Numbered from the stretch's first letter, positions 33,502 through 43,658 are shown. The stretch: 64,000 nt of DNA from Bovifimicola ammoniilytica (GCF_025567085.1 NZ_JAOQJN010000002.1:62001-126000), one strand, 5' to 3'. The notes: a model not told the origin generated them from the letters alone. Program-made: numbers and translations.

Positions 33502-34797
33502 ATGAAAAAAGGAATGTTTACAGGCTGGAAAGATGTGTTAAATTTTACATTTATACAGAATACTAAAACTAAAACTTTTAAAACTTCACTTATTGGAATT
33601 GCTGCATTGATATTTATTATATTCTTTGGTGCAAATGTCATTATGGGATATATGTCTGATAAAGGTGATAAGAAAAAAGCTAATGTTGTCAATAAAGCAG
33701 ATAATATATGGATTATTAACGAGGTTGAAATTAATAACGAATTATTAGAAGAATTTAAAGAAGCAGATGATTATGTAAAAGATTCTGATATTGTTGTGTA
33801 TAGTGATAAAAAGATTTCAGAAGTAGTAGAAGACATAGAGGATAGCACGATAGTTATCAATGTGTATAAAGGTGAAGAGAACGAAGATAAAAATGTAGAA
33901 TATATGTTAGATGTATATGCTACGAAAGATTTATCTAAGAAAAATGTTAAGAAAGTGGCTAAAGCATTTTCAAAATATTTTGATGATATAAAGTATAATT
34001 TAACCTCTCTTAATCCTGATGTTATGCATATTGTGACCAGTGATTACGCAGTATATTCTGTTGATGTTAATGAGAAAGAAGAGTCGTTTGGAGTTATAAT
34101 TGCTAAAATATTTGTACCTATGATATTTGTGCTTTTAATTTATTTTATGGTATTAATGTATGGACAGAGTATCAGCAAGGCTCTTATTATAGAGAAGAAC
34201 TCTAAATTAATGGAGATGTTACTGACTTCTATTAAGCCACACGCAATTGTATTAGGAAAGATACTGGCAATGTATCTGAATGCAATTATGCAGATGGGAA
34301 TATGGATTATATCAGCTGTGGCAGGATTTATAGTTGGAGACAGAGTTGCTAAGAATATGTTTAATAGCTATGATAATTCAATAATTAAGGTTATTAATCT
34401 GATAAGGGCAGATTCATCATCCGCATTCTCGGTAAGTGCAATAATCATAGGAATAGCAGCAATGTTTATCGGCTTCTTACTATATTGTGTATTTGCTGCA
34501 CTTGTAGCATCTAATATTACGAAAGCAGAAGAACTTGCAAATGGAATGAGTGTATTTCAGATGGTTACGATAGCAGGCTTCTTAGGTGCATATATGCTTC
34601 CGCTGTTACAGGCAGACAGTCCTATTGTGGATATATTAAGATATGTTCCGGTAACATCACCATTTATGATAACATCAGATGTGATTATCGGCAATATAGG
34701 AATTATCGGTGCAATTGTATCTGTACTTATTATGATTGCTACAACAGTAGTTATGATTATAATGACAGGTAAAAATTATAAAAAGAAAGTCTTTTAA
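33502..34797 (+). CDS. ABC-2 type exporter permease 2
   Basis: A 431-residue paralogue of the preceding permease with the same opening (GWKDVLNFTFIQ), N-terminal helix, extracytoplasmic domain of about 130 residues, and a block of about six helices. It shares the cytosolic EKNSKLMEMLLTSIKPHAI segment. Its ATG directly follows the stop codon of permease 1, with AAGGAGG inside that gene's end. Together with the ATPase this makes a complete exporter; the cargo is unknown. Confidence 0.88.
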   Translation: MKKGMFTGWKDVLNFTFIQNTKTKTFKTSLIGIAALIFIIFFGANVIMGYMSDKGDKKKANVVNKADNIWIINEVEINNELLEEFKEADDYVKDSDIVVYSDKKISEVVEDIEDSTIVINVYKGEENEDKNVEYMLDVYATKDLSKKNVKKVAKAFSKYFDDIKYNLTSLNPDVMHIVTSDYAVYSVDVNEKEESFGVIIAKIFVPMIFVLLIYFMVLMYGQSISKALIIEKNSKLMEMLLTSIKPHAIVLGKILAMYLNAIMQMGIWIISAVAGFIVGDRVAKNMFNSYDNSIIKVINLIRADSSSAFSVSAIIIGIAAMFIGFLLYCVFAALVASNITKAEELANGMSVFQMVTIAGFLGAYMLPLLQADSPIVDILRYVPVTSPFMITSDVIIGNIGIIGAIVSVLIMIATTVVMIIMTGKNYKKKVF

Positions 34798-34919
34798 TTA
34801 TTTATAAAAAATGATAAACTATAAAACGAATGGCTATTAAAAAAACAATGGCTAATGATTTGAAAATATTTCCTTAATGGATTTTAATGGAAATAAACAG
34901 CATTTTGGAGGCTTTGCAG

Positions 34920-35648
34920 ATGCGAATTACTTATCATTTGTTATCAAATAAAGGAAGTAGAAAGATAAACGAAGACAGAGTCGGAAGTTATGTTAAGGAT
35001 GAAGAATACTGTTTTGCATTGGCTGATGGGCTTGGTGGCCATGATAAAGGCGAGGTTGCATCTAAGATAGCAGTTGAAACATGCATAGATTTGTTTAAAG
35101 AAGATGGCTTTAATGAATTCTATATACGTAATGCATTTGAAGAAAGCCAGGAAAATATACTTAACAGACAGATAAGAGATATGAAACCTGATGATTATAA
35201 GACTACATTGGTTTTATTATGTATCAAAAATGGATATATCAACTGGGGACATATCGGAGACTCAAGATTATATTTTTTCAAAAAGAATAAATTAATTTTA
35301 CATACATTAGACCACAGTGTTCCACAGATGTTAGTTAACATCGGAGAGATAGAAGATAAAGATATCAGAAATCATCCGGACAGAAGCAGGTTGTTAAGTG
35401 CAATGGGAATCGAATGGGAGAGACCTAAGTATGAGATTGCTGAGCCTGTGGAAGATGAAAAGGGAATGGCATTTTTAATGGCTACTGACGGCTTCTGGGA
35501 ACTTATTAATGAAGAAGAAATGATAAAATGTCTAAAGAAGGCATATGACGTACATGAGTGGGTTAATTCAATGGAGCGGATAGTTGTCAAAAATGGTAAA
35601 AATAAAGATATGGATAACTATTCCGCCATTGGTGTGTGGATTAAATAG
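34920..35648 (+). CDS. PP2C-type Ser/Thr protein phosphatase
   Basis: A 242-residue metal-dependent phosphatase of the Stp/PrpC type. Metal-binding motifs are INEDRVG, ALADGLGGHDKGEVAS, WGHIGDSRLY and LMATDGFWE. It has no membrane helix. TTGGAGG at 34904-34910 selects the ATG at 34920; a preceding in-frame ATG at 34887 lies before that site. It is encoded directly before a Ser/Thr kinase and so is its likely antagonist, as in other bacterial kinase-phosphatase pairs. Confidence 0.92.
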   Translation: MRITYHLLSNKGSRKINEDRVGSYVKDEEYCFALADGLGGHDKGEVASKIAVETCIDLFKEDGFNEFYIRNAFEESQENILNRQIRDMKPDDYKTTLVLLCIKNGYINWGHIGDSRLYFFKKNKLILHTLDHSVPQMLVNIGEIEDKDIRNHPDRSRLLSAMGIEWERPKYEIAEPVEDEKGMAFLMATDGFWELINEEEMIKCLKKAYDVHEWVNSMERIVVKNGKNKDMDNYSAIGVWIK

Positions 35649-35808
35649 ATGTTTGAATAAAGTATGAGAATAAATGCTTGAAAGATTGTTAATTAAGAAA
35701 AATTAAGTTAAAAAAGTTAGAAGTAATATTGCAAGTAATATTAATCAATGATATACTAAATCTAGTCGAATTATATAAATTTCTGCAAGAAATGGGAGGC
35801 GTAGTTTT

Positions 35809-37725
35809 ATGAGCAAAATTAATCCAGATTATTTATGCCCTGGTTGTATGGCGGTTTTAGATGAACCGGATTTACCTTGTCCTTTATGTGGATTTGATAA
35901 GAATACATATGCAGCATCTCCACGTAGTTTAAAACCATTTACAAAGTTAAATGGTAAATACCTGGTAGGTAAAGTAATAGGTGAAGGTGGATTTGGAATT
36001 ACATATATTGGCTTTAATATGGAAACAGATTTACCAGTAGCAATTAAAGAATATTTTCCGTCAGAATTAGCAACAAGAGATTCATCACAGGGAAATACAA
36101 TTAATGTATTCTCTGGTGAAGCTAAGGACTTATACAGAGAAGGATTAGAGAAATATTTAAGAGAAGCAAGAAATCTTTCAATGTTCTCTGATCTTCCGGG
36201 TATTGTTACTGTTAAAGATTTCTTCTATGAGAATGAGACAGCATACATAATTATGGAATACATAAATGGTATGACACTTAAGCAGTATCTGACAAAAGTC
36301 GGTGGAAGAATGAAGCAGAATGAAGTAATCAAGATGATGAAACCTGTTCTTGAATCTATGAATAAGATACATGAAGTAGGTATTATCCACAGAGATATAA
36401 GTCCTGATAATATTATGATTACAAGAAATAAACAGATAAAGCTTACAGACTTTGGCGCGGCAAGAGTGTTCGATACAGAAGATAATAAGAGTATAACAGT
36501 TGTACTTAAACGTGGTTATGCTCCGGAAGAACAGTACAGAGCTAAAGGTAATCAGGGACCTTGGACAGATGTATATGCATTATGTGCAACAATGTATAGA
36601 ATGATTACAGGTGTAACTCCACAGGAAGCACTTGAGAGAATTATAGAAGATAATGTTGAACCTATATCTAAATATGATCCAAACGTATGGCCTGAGACAG
36701 AATATGCGATAATGAAAGGTTTGTCATTACGTGCACAGGACAGATTCCAGACAGTCAACGAGTTAATTGATGCATTATATTATAGTGTATTAGAGAAAGA
36801 TGAAAATGGTAAGCCATATCTTGTGGTTACTAAAGAAAATGTATCGGAACCACAGCCAGTAGCACCTGCACAGAATCCAGCACAGGAAGATGAATTTGAT
36901 TCTAAGCCAATTGTTGTAAGTATTGGAAGAACGACAGCAGAAGAGTTTGCAGCACAGATGCAGGCAGAACAGTCTGTAGAGCCTGAACCTGTAGTAACAC
37001 CACAACCACAGGTGACATCTTCGAAGTCTGTAGAGTCTGAACCTGTAGTAACACCACAACCACAGGTGAAATCTTCACAGTCTGTAGAACCTGAACGACC
37101 AGTAGCACCACAGCCACAGGTGACAGAGAGACCAGCACCACAAGGACAGGTAGTACGACCACAGGTAACAGAGAGACCAATACCACAAGGACAGATAGCC
37201 CAGTCACAGTCTGCTGTATTACAAGGACAGAAGTCACAAACTGAAGAATTACAACTACAAGAGGTATCTGCACCAACTAGGTCACAGGAGAAGAAAGGAG
37301 GTTTCTTCAAATCGACATTCAAGAAACTTGTTAAATTACAGTTAGGTAAAGTCAGATTTGAAGATACTGTTACAGAACTTAATGTAGAGCATATGGATGT
37401 TGGAAATATTCAAGTACTTAAGGAATGTTATGGACTTAAGAAACTTGTTTTAAATAATAATATGCTTGATGATTTATCGCCTATTTCTGAATGTAGTAAG
37501 TTAGAGTATCTGGCTCTTAGAAATACATTAGTTGGTGATTTATCACCAATATCAAACTGTACAAATCTTAAATATCTAGATTTGTGGGGAACTAGAGTTA
37601 CAGACTTACATGATTTATATTCGCTTACGAAGTTAACATATCTGTGTGTTAAAAATACAGATATAAGAGAAGCACAGGTAGAAGATTTTAAGAAGCATAT
37701 TCCTGATTGTGTAGTAGAATTTTAG
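35809..37725 (+). CDS. Soluble Ser/Thr kinase with zinc ribbon and leucine-rich repeats
   Basis: A 638-residue protein. Residues 10-27 form a zinc ribbon (C10, C13, C24, C27). The Hanks-type kinase domain spans about 40-330: Gly-loop GEGGFGITY (58-66), Lys80, HRDISPDN with catalytic Asp196, and DFG at 214-216, so it should be active. Residues about 350-500 are a Pro/Gln/Val-rich linker with imperfect repeats of VEPEPVVTPQPQV type. Residues about 520-638 hold leucine-rich repeats (LKKLVLNNNMLDDLSPIS and similar). Unlike PknB or PrkC it has no membrane helix and no PASTA domains. Probable substrates are neighbours: the membrane protein, MoxR or the transglutaminase (inference). Confidence 0.9.
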   Translation: MSKINPDYLCPGCMAVLDEPDLPCPLCGFDKNTYAASPRSLKPFTKLNGKYLVGKVIGEGGFGITYIGFNMETDLPVAIKEYFPSELATRDSSQGNTINVFSGEAKDLYREGLEKYLREARNLSMFSDLPGIVTVKDFFYENETAYIIMEYINGMTLKQYLTKVGGRMKQNEVIKMMKPVLESMNKIHEVGIIHRDISPDNIMITRNKQIKLTDFGAARVFDTEDNKSITVVLKRGYAPEEQYRAKGNQGPWTDVYALCATMYRMITGVTPQEALERIIEDNVEPISKYDPNVWPETEYAIMKGLSLRAQDRFQTVNELIDALYYSVLEKDENGKPYLVVTKENVSEPQPVAPAQNPAQEDEFDSKPIVVSIGRTTAEEFAAQMQAEQSVEPEPVVTPQPQVTSSKSVESEPVVTPQPQVKSSQSVEPERPVAPQPQVTERPAPQGQVVRPQVTERPIPQGQIAQSQSAVLQGQKSQTEELQLQEVSAPTRSQEKKGGFFKSTFKKLVKLQLGKVRFEDTVTELNVEHMDVGNIQVLKECYGLKKLVLNNNMLDDLSPISECSKLEYLALRNTLVGDLSPISNCTNLKYLDLWGTRVTDLHDLYSLTKLTYLCVKNTDIREAQVEDFKKHIPDCVVEF

Positions 37726-37736
37726 ATGTAATCAAT

Positions 37737-37768
37737 TAGTCCTAGGATATTTATGTATCTTAGGACTA
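37737..37768 (+). terminator. Hairpin after the kinase gene
   Basis: TAGTCCTAGGATA (37737-37749) pairs with TATCTTAGGACTA (37756-37768) with one G-T pair, followed by TTGTTTAT. The poor T-run suggests partial termination. Confidence 0.65.
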
Positions 37769-37835
37769 TTGTTTATATAGCATATTAAATGCTGATACAT
37801 TTTAAAGAGGAAAAGAAAAAGGAGAAAAGAGAGAA

Positions 37836-39083
37836 ATGACAATGTTCAAGGAGATTAAAAAAAGAGCAACAAGAAATGCGATTTTGACACTTATATTTTG
37901 TATGGTAGCAGGTGGCTTTTTATTTGTATGCTTTGGTAAAGATGCACTTACATATTTAAAAGGTGCAACTGATATCACAGAGGCTTCGGTCGCAAAGATT
38001 AAGGATACAGATTATGCAGAGATTACACTTGACAAATATAATCTATACGGTTGTTATTCTGAACAGTATTCTAAAAGCGGAAGTTCGCAAACAGTATCTG
38101 ATTACTATTATCTTGTAGTAGTTGGGGATGATAATGATATGAGATTTATGGGCGTAAAAGTCAAAGCAAAGAATCGTTCAAAATTAAAGAAAATCGAAGA
38201 AGAATATACAGCTATGGATAATGGCGAAGATACAGGTACGACAACTACTTTGAAGATTAAAGGTAAATTAACTAAAATGGAAAGTAAGCCATATGTACAT
38301 TTTAAACAGACAATATCACAATCATATGACTTTTCATACAGTGAACTTGACAGTGTTACATTAAACTTAATGGTAGTAGATGGAACTGTTAATGTTGGAG
38401 AATTGGTATTTTGTCTGGCTGGTGTTGTTATTATCTTAGTTGGTATAATAACAATGATTGTGGCTGCATCAGGAGTTACAGTTAACAAGTTTAAGAATGA
38501 ATTAGAATCAAGGGGTCCTGGATATATTGATTATGTTGAACAGGATTTCATTAACGCAGTTAAGTTTACTAAGACAGTAAGAATTGGTAGAGAATTCACA
38601 TTCTTAATTAAAGGTACCAAATGTGTAATGATTCCTAATAATGAAATAGTATGGGCATATCCTGTTAAGACAACACATAGAACAAATGGTATCAAAACAG
38701 GTTCTACACATTCAGTTAAATTATTAAATAATCGTAAGAAAGCATTTATATTACCTGCTGATAATGCAGACCAGGCAAATGATATTATTGCTTTATATGC
38801 AAATATGACAGATACAATTGTTTTAGGATATGATGATGGATTAAACGGATTGTTTGCAAGAAACTTTGATGAATTCCTTAATATAGCATATAAGAACCAT
38901 ATATATGGTGACAAGAATAATCAATATGCAAATGATAATTACAATAATTATGATAATGGTAATTATGACAATGTAAATAATGGCAATAATAATTATGATA
39001 ATTTAAATAATGATAATAATAATTATGACAATGCAAATAATGGTAATAATTATTATGATAATACAAATAATACTACTATGTAA
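37836..39083 (+). CDS. Membrane protein with Asn/Tyr-rich C-terminal repeats
   Basis: A 415-residue protein with a helix at about residues 18-36, an extracytoplasmic domain of about 145 residues, a second helix at about 190-210, and a cytosolic domain of about 150 residues. The last about 50 residues are low-complexity repeats of NNYDN(V/L/A)NN(G/D)N, likely disordered. I do not recognise the family with certainty; it may belong to a Lachnospiraceae family of unknown function. Located between the kinase and MoxR genes on the same strand, so it could be a sensor or substrate of this locus. An ATG at 37842 is an alternative start. Confidence 0.75.
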   Translation: MTMFKEIKKRATRNAILTLIFCMVAGGFLFVCFGKDALTYLKGATDITEASVAKIKDTDYAEITLDKYNLYGCYSEQYSKSGSSQTVSDYYYLVVVGDDNDMRFMGVKVKAKNRSKLKKIEEEYTAMDNGEDTGTTTTLKIKGKLTKMESKPYVHFKQTISQSYDFSYSELDSVTLNLMVVDGTVNVGELVFCLAGVVIILVGIITMIVAASGVTVNKFKNELESRGPGYIDYVEQDFINAVKFTKTVRIGREFTFLIKGTKCVMIPNNEIVWAYPVKTTHRTNGIKTGSTHSVKLLNNRKKAFILPADNADQANDIIALYANMTDTIVLGYDDGLNGLFARNFDEFLNIAYKNHIYGDKNNQYANDNYNNYDNGNYDNVNNGNNNYDNLNNDNNNYDNANNGNNYYDNTNNTTM

Positions 39084-39097
39084 AGAAAAGAGGATAT

Positions 39098-40021
39098 ATG
39101 GTTAATAATCAGATTAACGACATAAAAAAAGAAATCAGTAAAGCTATAGTAGGTAAAGAGAATATTATTGACAAAGTTCTTGCAGCGATTTTTGCAGGAG
39201 GACATGTATTACTAGAAGATGTGCCAGGAGTGGGTAAAACCACTCTCGCTCTTGCATTTGCCAAGACACTTTCATTAGAATATAAGAGGATACAGTTTAC
39301 ACCTGATGTATTACCATCAGATGTGGTTGGTTTCTCAATGTTTAATAAGAAGATAAATGACTTCGAATTCAGAGAGGGTGCGGCAATGTGTAATATTCTG
39401 TTGGCAGATGAGATTAACAGAACATCACCTAAGACACAGGCAGCTCTCTTAGAGGTTATGGAGGAGGGGAAGGTGACAGTTGACGGTACAACACATTATC
39501 TTCCTGATCCGTTCTTTGTAATAGCTACACAGAATCCTATGGGATATGTCGGAACACAGAAGCTTCCTGAATCCCAGCTTGACAGATTTATGATTAAAAT
39601 GTCTATGGGATATCCTGATGAGAAAAGCGAAATAGATATCTATAACGGCAGAAGTTATTCGGCATTAGATGAGGTCAGGGAAGTTATTTCTTCAGAGGAT
39701 ATAGTTAATATCAGAAAGACAGTAGAAAATGTTCATATCGATGAAAAATTAATGGAGTATCTTGTTAGGATAGTGAGATTATCAAGAGAGAATCAATATG
39801 TTTCATTAGGCATAAGCCCAAGAGGTGGTATTGCATTAGTTAAAATGTCTAAGAGTACAGCATATATGAATGGAAGAGATTATGTTATACCGGAAGATAT
39901 TCTAGAATGTATAGATTCTGTTGCAGAGCATCGTCTTGTTCTTAATTCCAAGGCGAAAGCAAATGGTTATACTGAGCAGGATATTATTAACGATTTAAAA
40001 GATAGAATAGCAGTACCATAG
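39098..40021 (+). CDS. MoxR-family AAA+ ATPase
   Basis: A 307-residue chaperone-like ATPase with Walker A VPGVGKTT near residue 45, Walker B LLADEINR, sensor 1 VIATQNP and the typical LPESQLDRFM. MoxR proteins work with DUF58 and von Willebrand-type partners to assemble or activate surface or cofactor complexes. It starts 15 nt after the preceding gene and is followed by the DUF58 gene, the classical pairing. Confidence 0.95.
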   Translation: MVNNQINDIKKEISKAIVGKENIIDKVLAAIFAGGHVLLEDVPGVGKTTLALAFAKTLSLEYKRIQFTPDVLPSDVVGFSMFNKKINDFEFREGAAMCNILLADEINRTSPKTQAALLEVMEEGKVTVDGTTHYLPDPFFVIATQNPMGYVGTQKLPESQLDRFMIKMSMGYPDEKSEIDIYNGRSYSALDEVREVISSEDIVNIRKTVENVHIDEKLMEYLVRIVRLSRENQYVSLGISPRGGIALVKMSKSTAYMNGRDYVIPEDILECIDSVAEHRLVLNSKAKANGYTEQDIINDLKDRIAVP

Positions 40022-40044
40022 ATAAAAGGAGAATATTAAATAAT

Positions 40045-41115
40045 ATGTGGTTTGCAAGAATTAATTATTTGACATTAATAATACTTATAATAGTTGGAAT
40101 GTTATTTTATAACAATTATGCATTATTATTTATGCTTATTTTGTTATTAGTATTACCGGTAATATCTTATTTTATTGCGAGATTTAATAAGGATAAAATA
40201 TCGGTAGATATATATACAGACAAAACGTCAGTCGGAAAGAATTCATCCGTTGGCGTTTGTTTTTCTGTAAATAATAAATCAATTCTATCTATGGAGAACT
40301 TCACATTAGTTGTAAAGATATATAATGCATTTTACGGAAATGAGAAGACCTATGAGATAATTATTCCGGCAGCTTCTTATAGTGAGCGTAAGGCAATTCT
40401 TACTATAGAGAATAAATACTGTGGAAGAATGGTTGTATCACTAGAAGAAATCATAGGCTATGACTTATTTGGAATGTACAGGTTTAAAAAATCCTTTAAT
40501 AAGACGAAAGAAGTAATGGTAATGCCATATGGAGCGATGGAGATAGATAATCTTCCACTTTCACTTCAGGGCAAATCAGATGATGAAGAACTTCAGTTTA
40601 AGAAAGGTGATGATGTTTCACAGATTTCACAGATTAGAAACTATATCCCAGGTGATAAATTGCAGAATATTCATTGGAAATTAAGTGCCAAAGCCGAGGA
40701 ACTTCAGGTTAAAGAGTTCAGTATGCCTTATTCTGATGATGTAATATTACTCATAGAATTATATTCAGATAAGGATAATCCGGATATATTTGATGAATTA
40801 ATCGAAAAATTATTTGCAATATCCGTATATATTATTAAGCAGGGAAGAAAATTCTATATATCCTGGTATGATAAAATGAGTGAGGACTTCTATAAGAAAG
40901 AGATAAATAATGATGACGAACTTATGGAGGCCATAATAGATTTATATTATGCAGAAATATCAGATACAGATGGCAGAAGTTATGAAATATATGAAAGAAT
41001 ATATGGATTTGATAAAAGCACAGTTATATATCTTTCTGATAAAGCCGGCAAACCAAAGGATGGTAGTGAAATAGATATTAATTCAGAAAGGGTGGTGCTT
41101 ACATGTCTAAATTAG
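40045..41115 (+). CDS. DUF58 protein
   Basis: A 356-residue protein with two adjacent N-terminal membrane helices (about residues 8-50) and a DUF58 domain whose hallmark is DVSQIRNYIPGDKLQNIHWKLSAK-like (here split around residue 200-220: RNYIPGDKLQNIHWK). The C-terminal part resembles a degenerate von Willebrand A fold. It acts with MoxR in most genomes. Its last 13 nt overlap the transglutaminase gene, so the two are translationally coupled. Confidence 0.92.
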   Translation: MWFARINYLTLIILIIVGMLFYNNYALLFMLILLLVLPVISYFIARFNKDKISVDIYTDKTSVGKNSSVGVCFSVNNKSILSMENFTLVVKIYNAFYGNEKTYEIIIPAASYSERKAILTIENKYCGRMVVSLEEIIGYDLFGMYRFKKSFNKTKEVMVMPYGAMEIDNLPLSLQGKSDDEELQFKKGDDVSQISQIRNYIPGDKLQNIHWKLSAKAEELQVKEFSMPYSDDVILLIELYSDKDNPDIFDELIEKLFAISVYIIKQGRKFYISWYDKMSEDFYKKEINNDDELMEAIIDLYYAEISDTDGRSYEIYERIYGFDKSTVIYLSDKAGKPKDGSEIDINSERVVLTCLN

Positions 41116-43658
41116 ATTGGAATTTTCTATTCAAACCTATAGTTCAAAAAAAGAACAAAAAGGACGATGAACAGATAAAGAAAACAGGAATAGAGATTAA
41201 AGAAGCACCAAAACTTGATGAAAATAAGAAGATATATTTCATTCTTACTAATGCACTAATTAATTTTCTCGTGGTAATCGGAACAACTGGTTCATTTGTA
41301 AAACCTTTTGGTATAAAATGCTATATGCCGGTTATATGGGTGGTTTCGCTGATTATTGCTATATTTATGGCATTTTTATATTATAATATGCTCGCTAAGA
41401 CTTTGGGATATTTCATATCTTTAGTAGCATTTATATATGGTATATTTAATCTTAAATACATGATAAAAGGTGGTTTTGGTTATATTTCTAATAAGCTTAT
41501 GGCATTTTTTGAAAAGGAATTAGATCTTCCTGTAGAAAGAAGTTATAACGTATATGGATATAGTGAGAAAATATCTGTTACAGTTTGTATGATATTCATA
41601 ATATTTGCGATAATGTTGTTGTTTAATATGGTTATATCGGAGATTAAAGGTTTTGTCTTTATATTTCTTGCGACATTTCCTGTAATGCAGATGGGAATGT
41701 ATTTTAACCAGAAGGCGGATATGCTGTATTTTACAATATATATATCAGGCTTATTAGGCTTATTTTTCCTTAGAAATTCAAGACATTATCATATGGAATA
41801 TAAGAAGAAAAAGGGATATAAGCAGATAAACAGAAAGAATAAGGTCATATATGATTATACTAATGACGGCAAGAATTCTCTTAGTTTTGTATTGATACTT
41901 GCAGCTTTAATAATTGGGATAACCCTGGTTGGTGGAGCTGCATTTCCACAAAGGGAATATCATACTAATTCTGACTATGATAGCTGGAGAGAAGATACGA
42001 AAGATTTCACCAAACAGCTTATTATGGTTGGTTTCTGGGGAATGATAAGTCCTAATGGTGGAAGTGCAGGAGGAGTCGGTAGAAACAGACTTGGACAGTC
42101 AAAGTATGTAAGATTAGACTATGAAACGGATTTAATTCTTAGGATGCCTGTGTATAAAGATGAAGAAAGCACATACCTTAAGTCATTTATCGGGACATTC
42201 TATCGTGATGAATACTGGGAAATGATTTCTGAAAATAAAGAGAATAAAATCAAGTTAGAAGATTATGGGCTGACATCTGATGACATTGTAGAATTACAGA
42301 GCGAAATAATAAGCAAATGCAATTTGTATTCGGGATATAGGGCATTTATTAAAAGAACTAAGGACATGGAAGTTATAAATGTAGCAGCTTCTCCACAATT
42401 TATGTATGTTCCTTATAATGATTTTACATTGAATCTGTATGATAATGTTATAAATGATGATGAATATATTGGCAGACACAGAATTAATAGAAGGATGATT
42501 ATACGATCATTTCCGTTTGGTAATAATATTAATATTGATGAATTCAGAAATTATATAAGAAATTATATGGATATTATTAAGACGAATATATCGGCTATAA
42601 CGCAAGAAGGCAGAGAACTTACAACAGAAGAAAGTGAACAGGATAATATCATTAAAACTGAAGAGAAGTATTCTGAATATGTTCATAATATGTATATGGA
42701 TGTTCCCAAAAAAAATGAGAAAGTCATAGCAGAATTCTGTGAAAAATATGGTCTTAATAAAGATTCAGAAAATATAACGGAAAAACTTAAAGAGATATTT
42801 CAGACGGATTATACCTATACCTTAATGCCTGGAATTACACCAAAAGATAAGGAGTTTGTGAATTATTTCCTTACTAAGCAGAAGAAAGGTTATTGTACTT
42901 ATTTTGCTACTTCAGCAACTCTGATATTCAGATATCTTGGAATTCCGGCAAGATATGTAGGCGGTTATGTATTACAGGATGTGGATTATCTTAGCGGAGT
43001 TTCTGTAAGTGATAATATGTTTGATAAAGATTTTACTAATCAGACTGGCGGAGATATATATGAGTATGAAATTAATGACAGCCAGGCTCATGCGTGGGTT
43101 GAAATCTATATTAATGGTTTTGGATGGATACCTGTAGAAGTTACTCCATCATTAGATGAAGATATGGAAGAGCCTAAACAGGATAATAATAACAATATAG
43201 CGGATTTTTTAGCCAATCAGGTATTTACGAAAAAGACATTTGATGCGGTTAAGAATACAACTGTAAGTATGATTTATATTGCAATAACAGGTGTCAGTCT
43301 GTCATTTGTAATCTATATCTGTACAGGCATGTGCGTGAGAAACAGAAGAAGAAATAACAAAAATGTCATAAAGCAATATCATTATTTGTGTATGGTAACT
43401 AAATTTATAGGATTAAATAAAGCTGACGAAGAATCTTATGCTTCATTTGGAAAAAGGATTATAGAAAAGAATATATCTGATGCAGACAGTGTTAACAGAA
43501 TCAATGAGATACTTGAAAAAGATAAATTCAGTCGTAATAATATAAGTAATGAAGAAATTAAAGAATTCAATGATATTGTTATAAGAATATCTGAAAATGT
43601 ATATATGAAACTAAGCTGGTATAAAAAACTATTATTCAGATATATAAAATGGTTATAA
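41103..43658 (+). CDS. Multi-pass membrane transglutaminase-like protein (TgpA type)
   Basis: An 851-residue protein with about six N-terminal membrane helices (to about residue 235), another near 260-280, a long extracytoplasmic region, then a transglutaminase core: Cys598 in KGYCTYFATSATL, His663 in SQAHAWVE, and Glu679 in WIPVEVTPS where classical members have Asp. A further helix near 730 is followed by a cytosolic tail. Such proteins (TgpA in Pseudomonas) are encoded with MoxR and DUF58; the substrates are unknown, probably surface proteins or cell wall. Last gene of the PP2C-kinase-MoxR locus. Confidence 0.9.
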   Translation: MSKLDWNFLFKPIVQKKNKKDDEQIKKTGIEIKEAPKLDENKKIYFILTNALINFLVVIGTTGSFVKPFGIKCYMPVIWVVSLIIAIFMAFLYYNMLAKTLGYFISLVAFIYGIFNLKYMIKGGFGYISNKLMAFFEKELDLPVERSYNVYGYSEKISVTVCMIFIIFAIMLLFNMVISEIKGFVFIFLATFPVMQMGMYFNQKADMLYFTIYISGLLGLFFLRNSRHYHMEYKKKKGYKQINRKNKVIYDYTNDGKNSLSFVLILAALIIGITLVGGAAFPQREYHTNSDYDSWREDTKDFTKQLIMVGFWGMISPNGGSAGGVGRNRLGQSKYVRLDYETDLILRMPVYKDEESTYLKSFIGTFYRDEYWEMISENKENKIKLEDYGLTSDDIVELQSEIISKCNLYSGYRAFIKRTKDMEVINVAASPQFMYVPYNDFTLNLYDNVINDDEYIGRHRINRRMIIRSFPFGNNINIDEFRNYIRNYMDIIKTNISAITQEGRELTTEESEQDNIIKTEEKYSEYVHNMYMDVPKKNEKVIAEFCEKYGLNKDSENITEKLKEIFQTDYTYTLMPGITPKDKEFVNYFLTKQKKGYCTYFATSATLIFRYLGIPARYVGGYVLQDVDYLSGVSVSDNMFDKDFTNQTGGDIYEYEINDSQAHAWVEIYINGFGWIPVEVTPSLDEDMEEPKQDNNNNIADFLANQVFTKKTFDAVKNTTVSMIYIAITGVSLSFVIYICTGMCVRNRRRNNKNVIKQYHYLCMVTKFIGLNKADEESYASFGKRIIEKNISDADSVNRINEILEKDKFSRNNISNEEIKEFNDIVIRISENVYMKLSWYKKLLFRYIKWL

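Noticed and set aside
36780..37322. Cys-rich minus-strand open frame (180 codons)
   Set aside because: It is the reverse reading of the Pro/Gln repeat linker of the kinase gene, which produces artificial Cys/Gly/Thr repeats.
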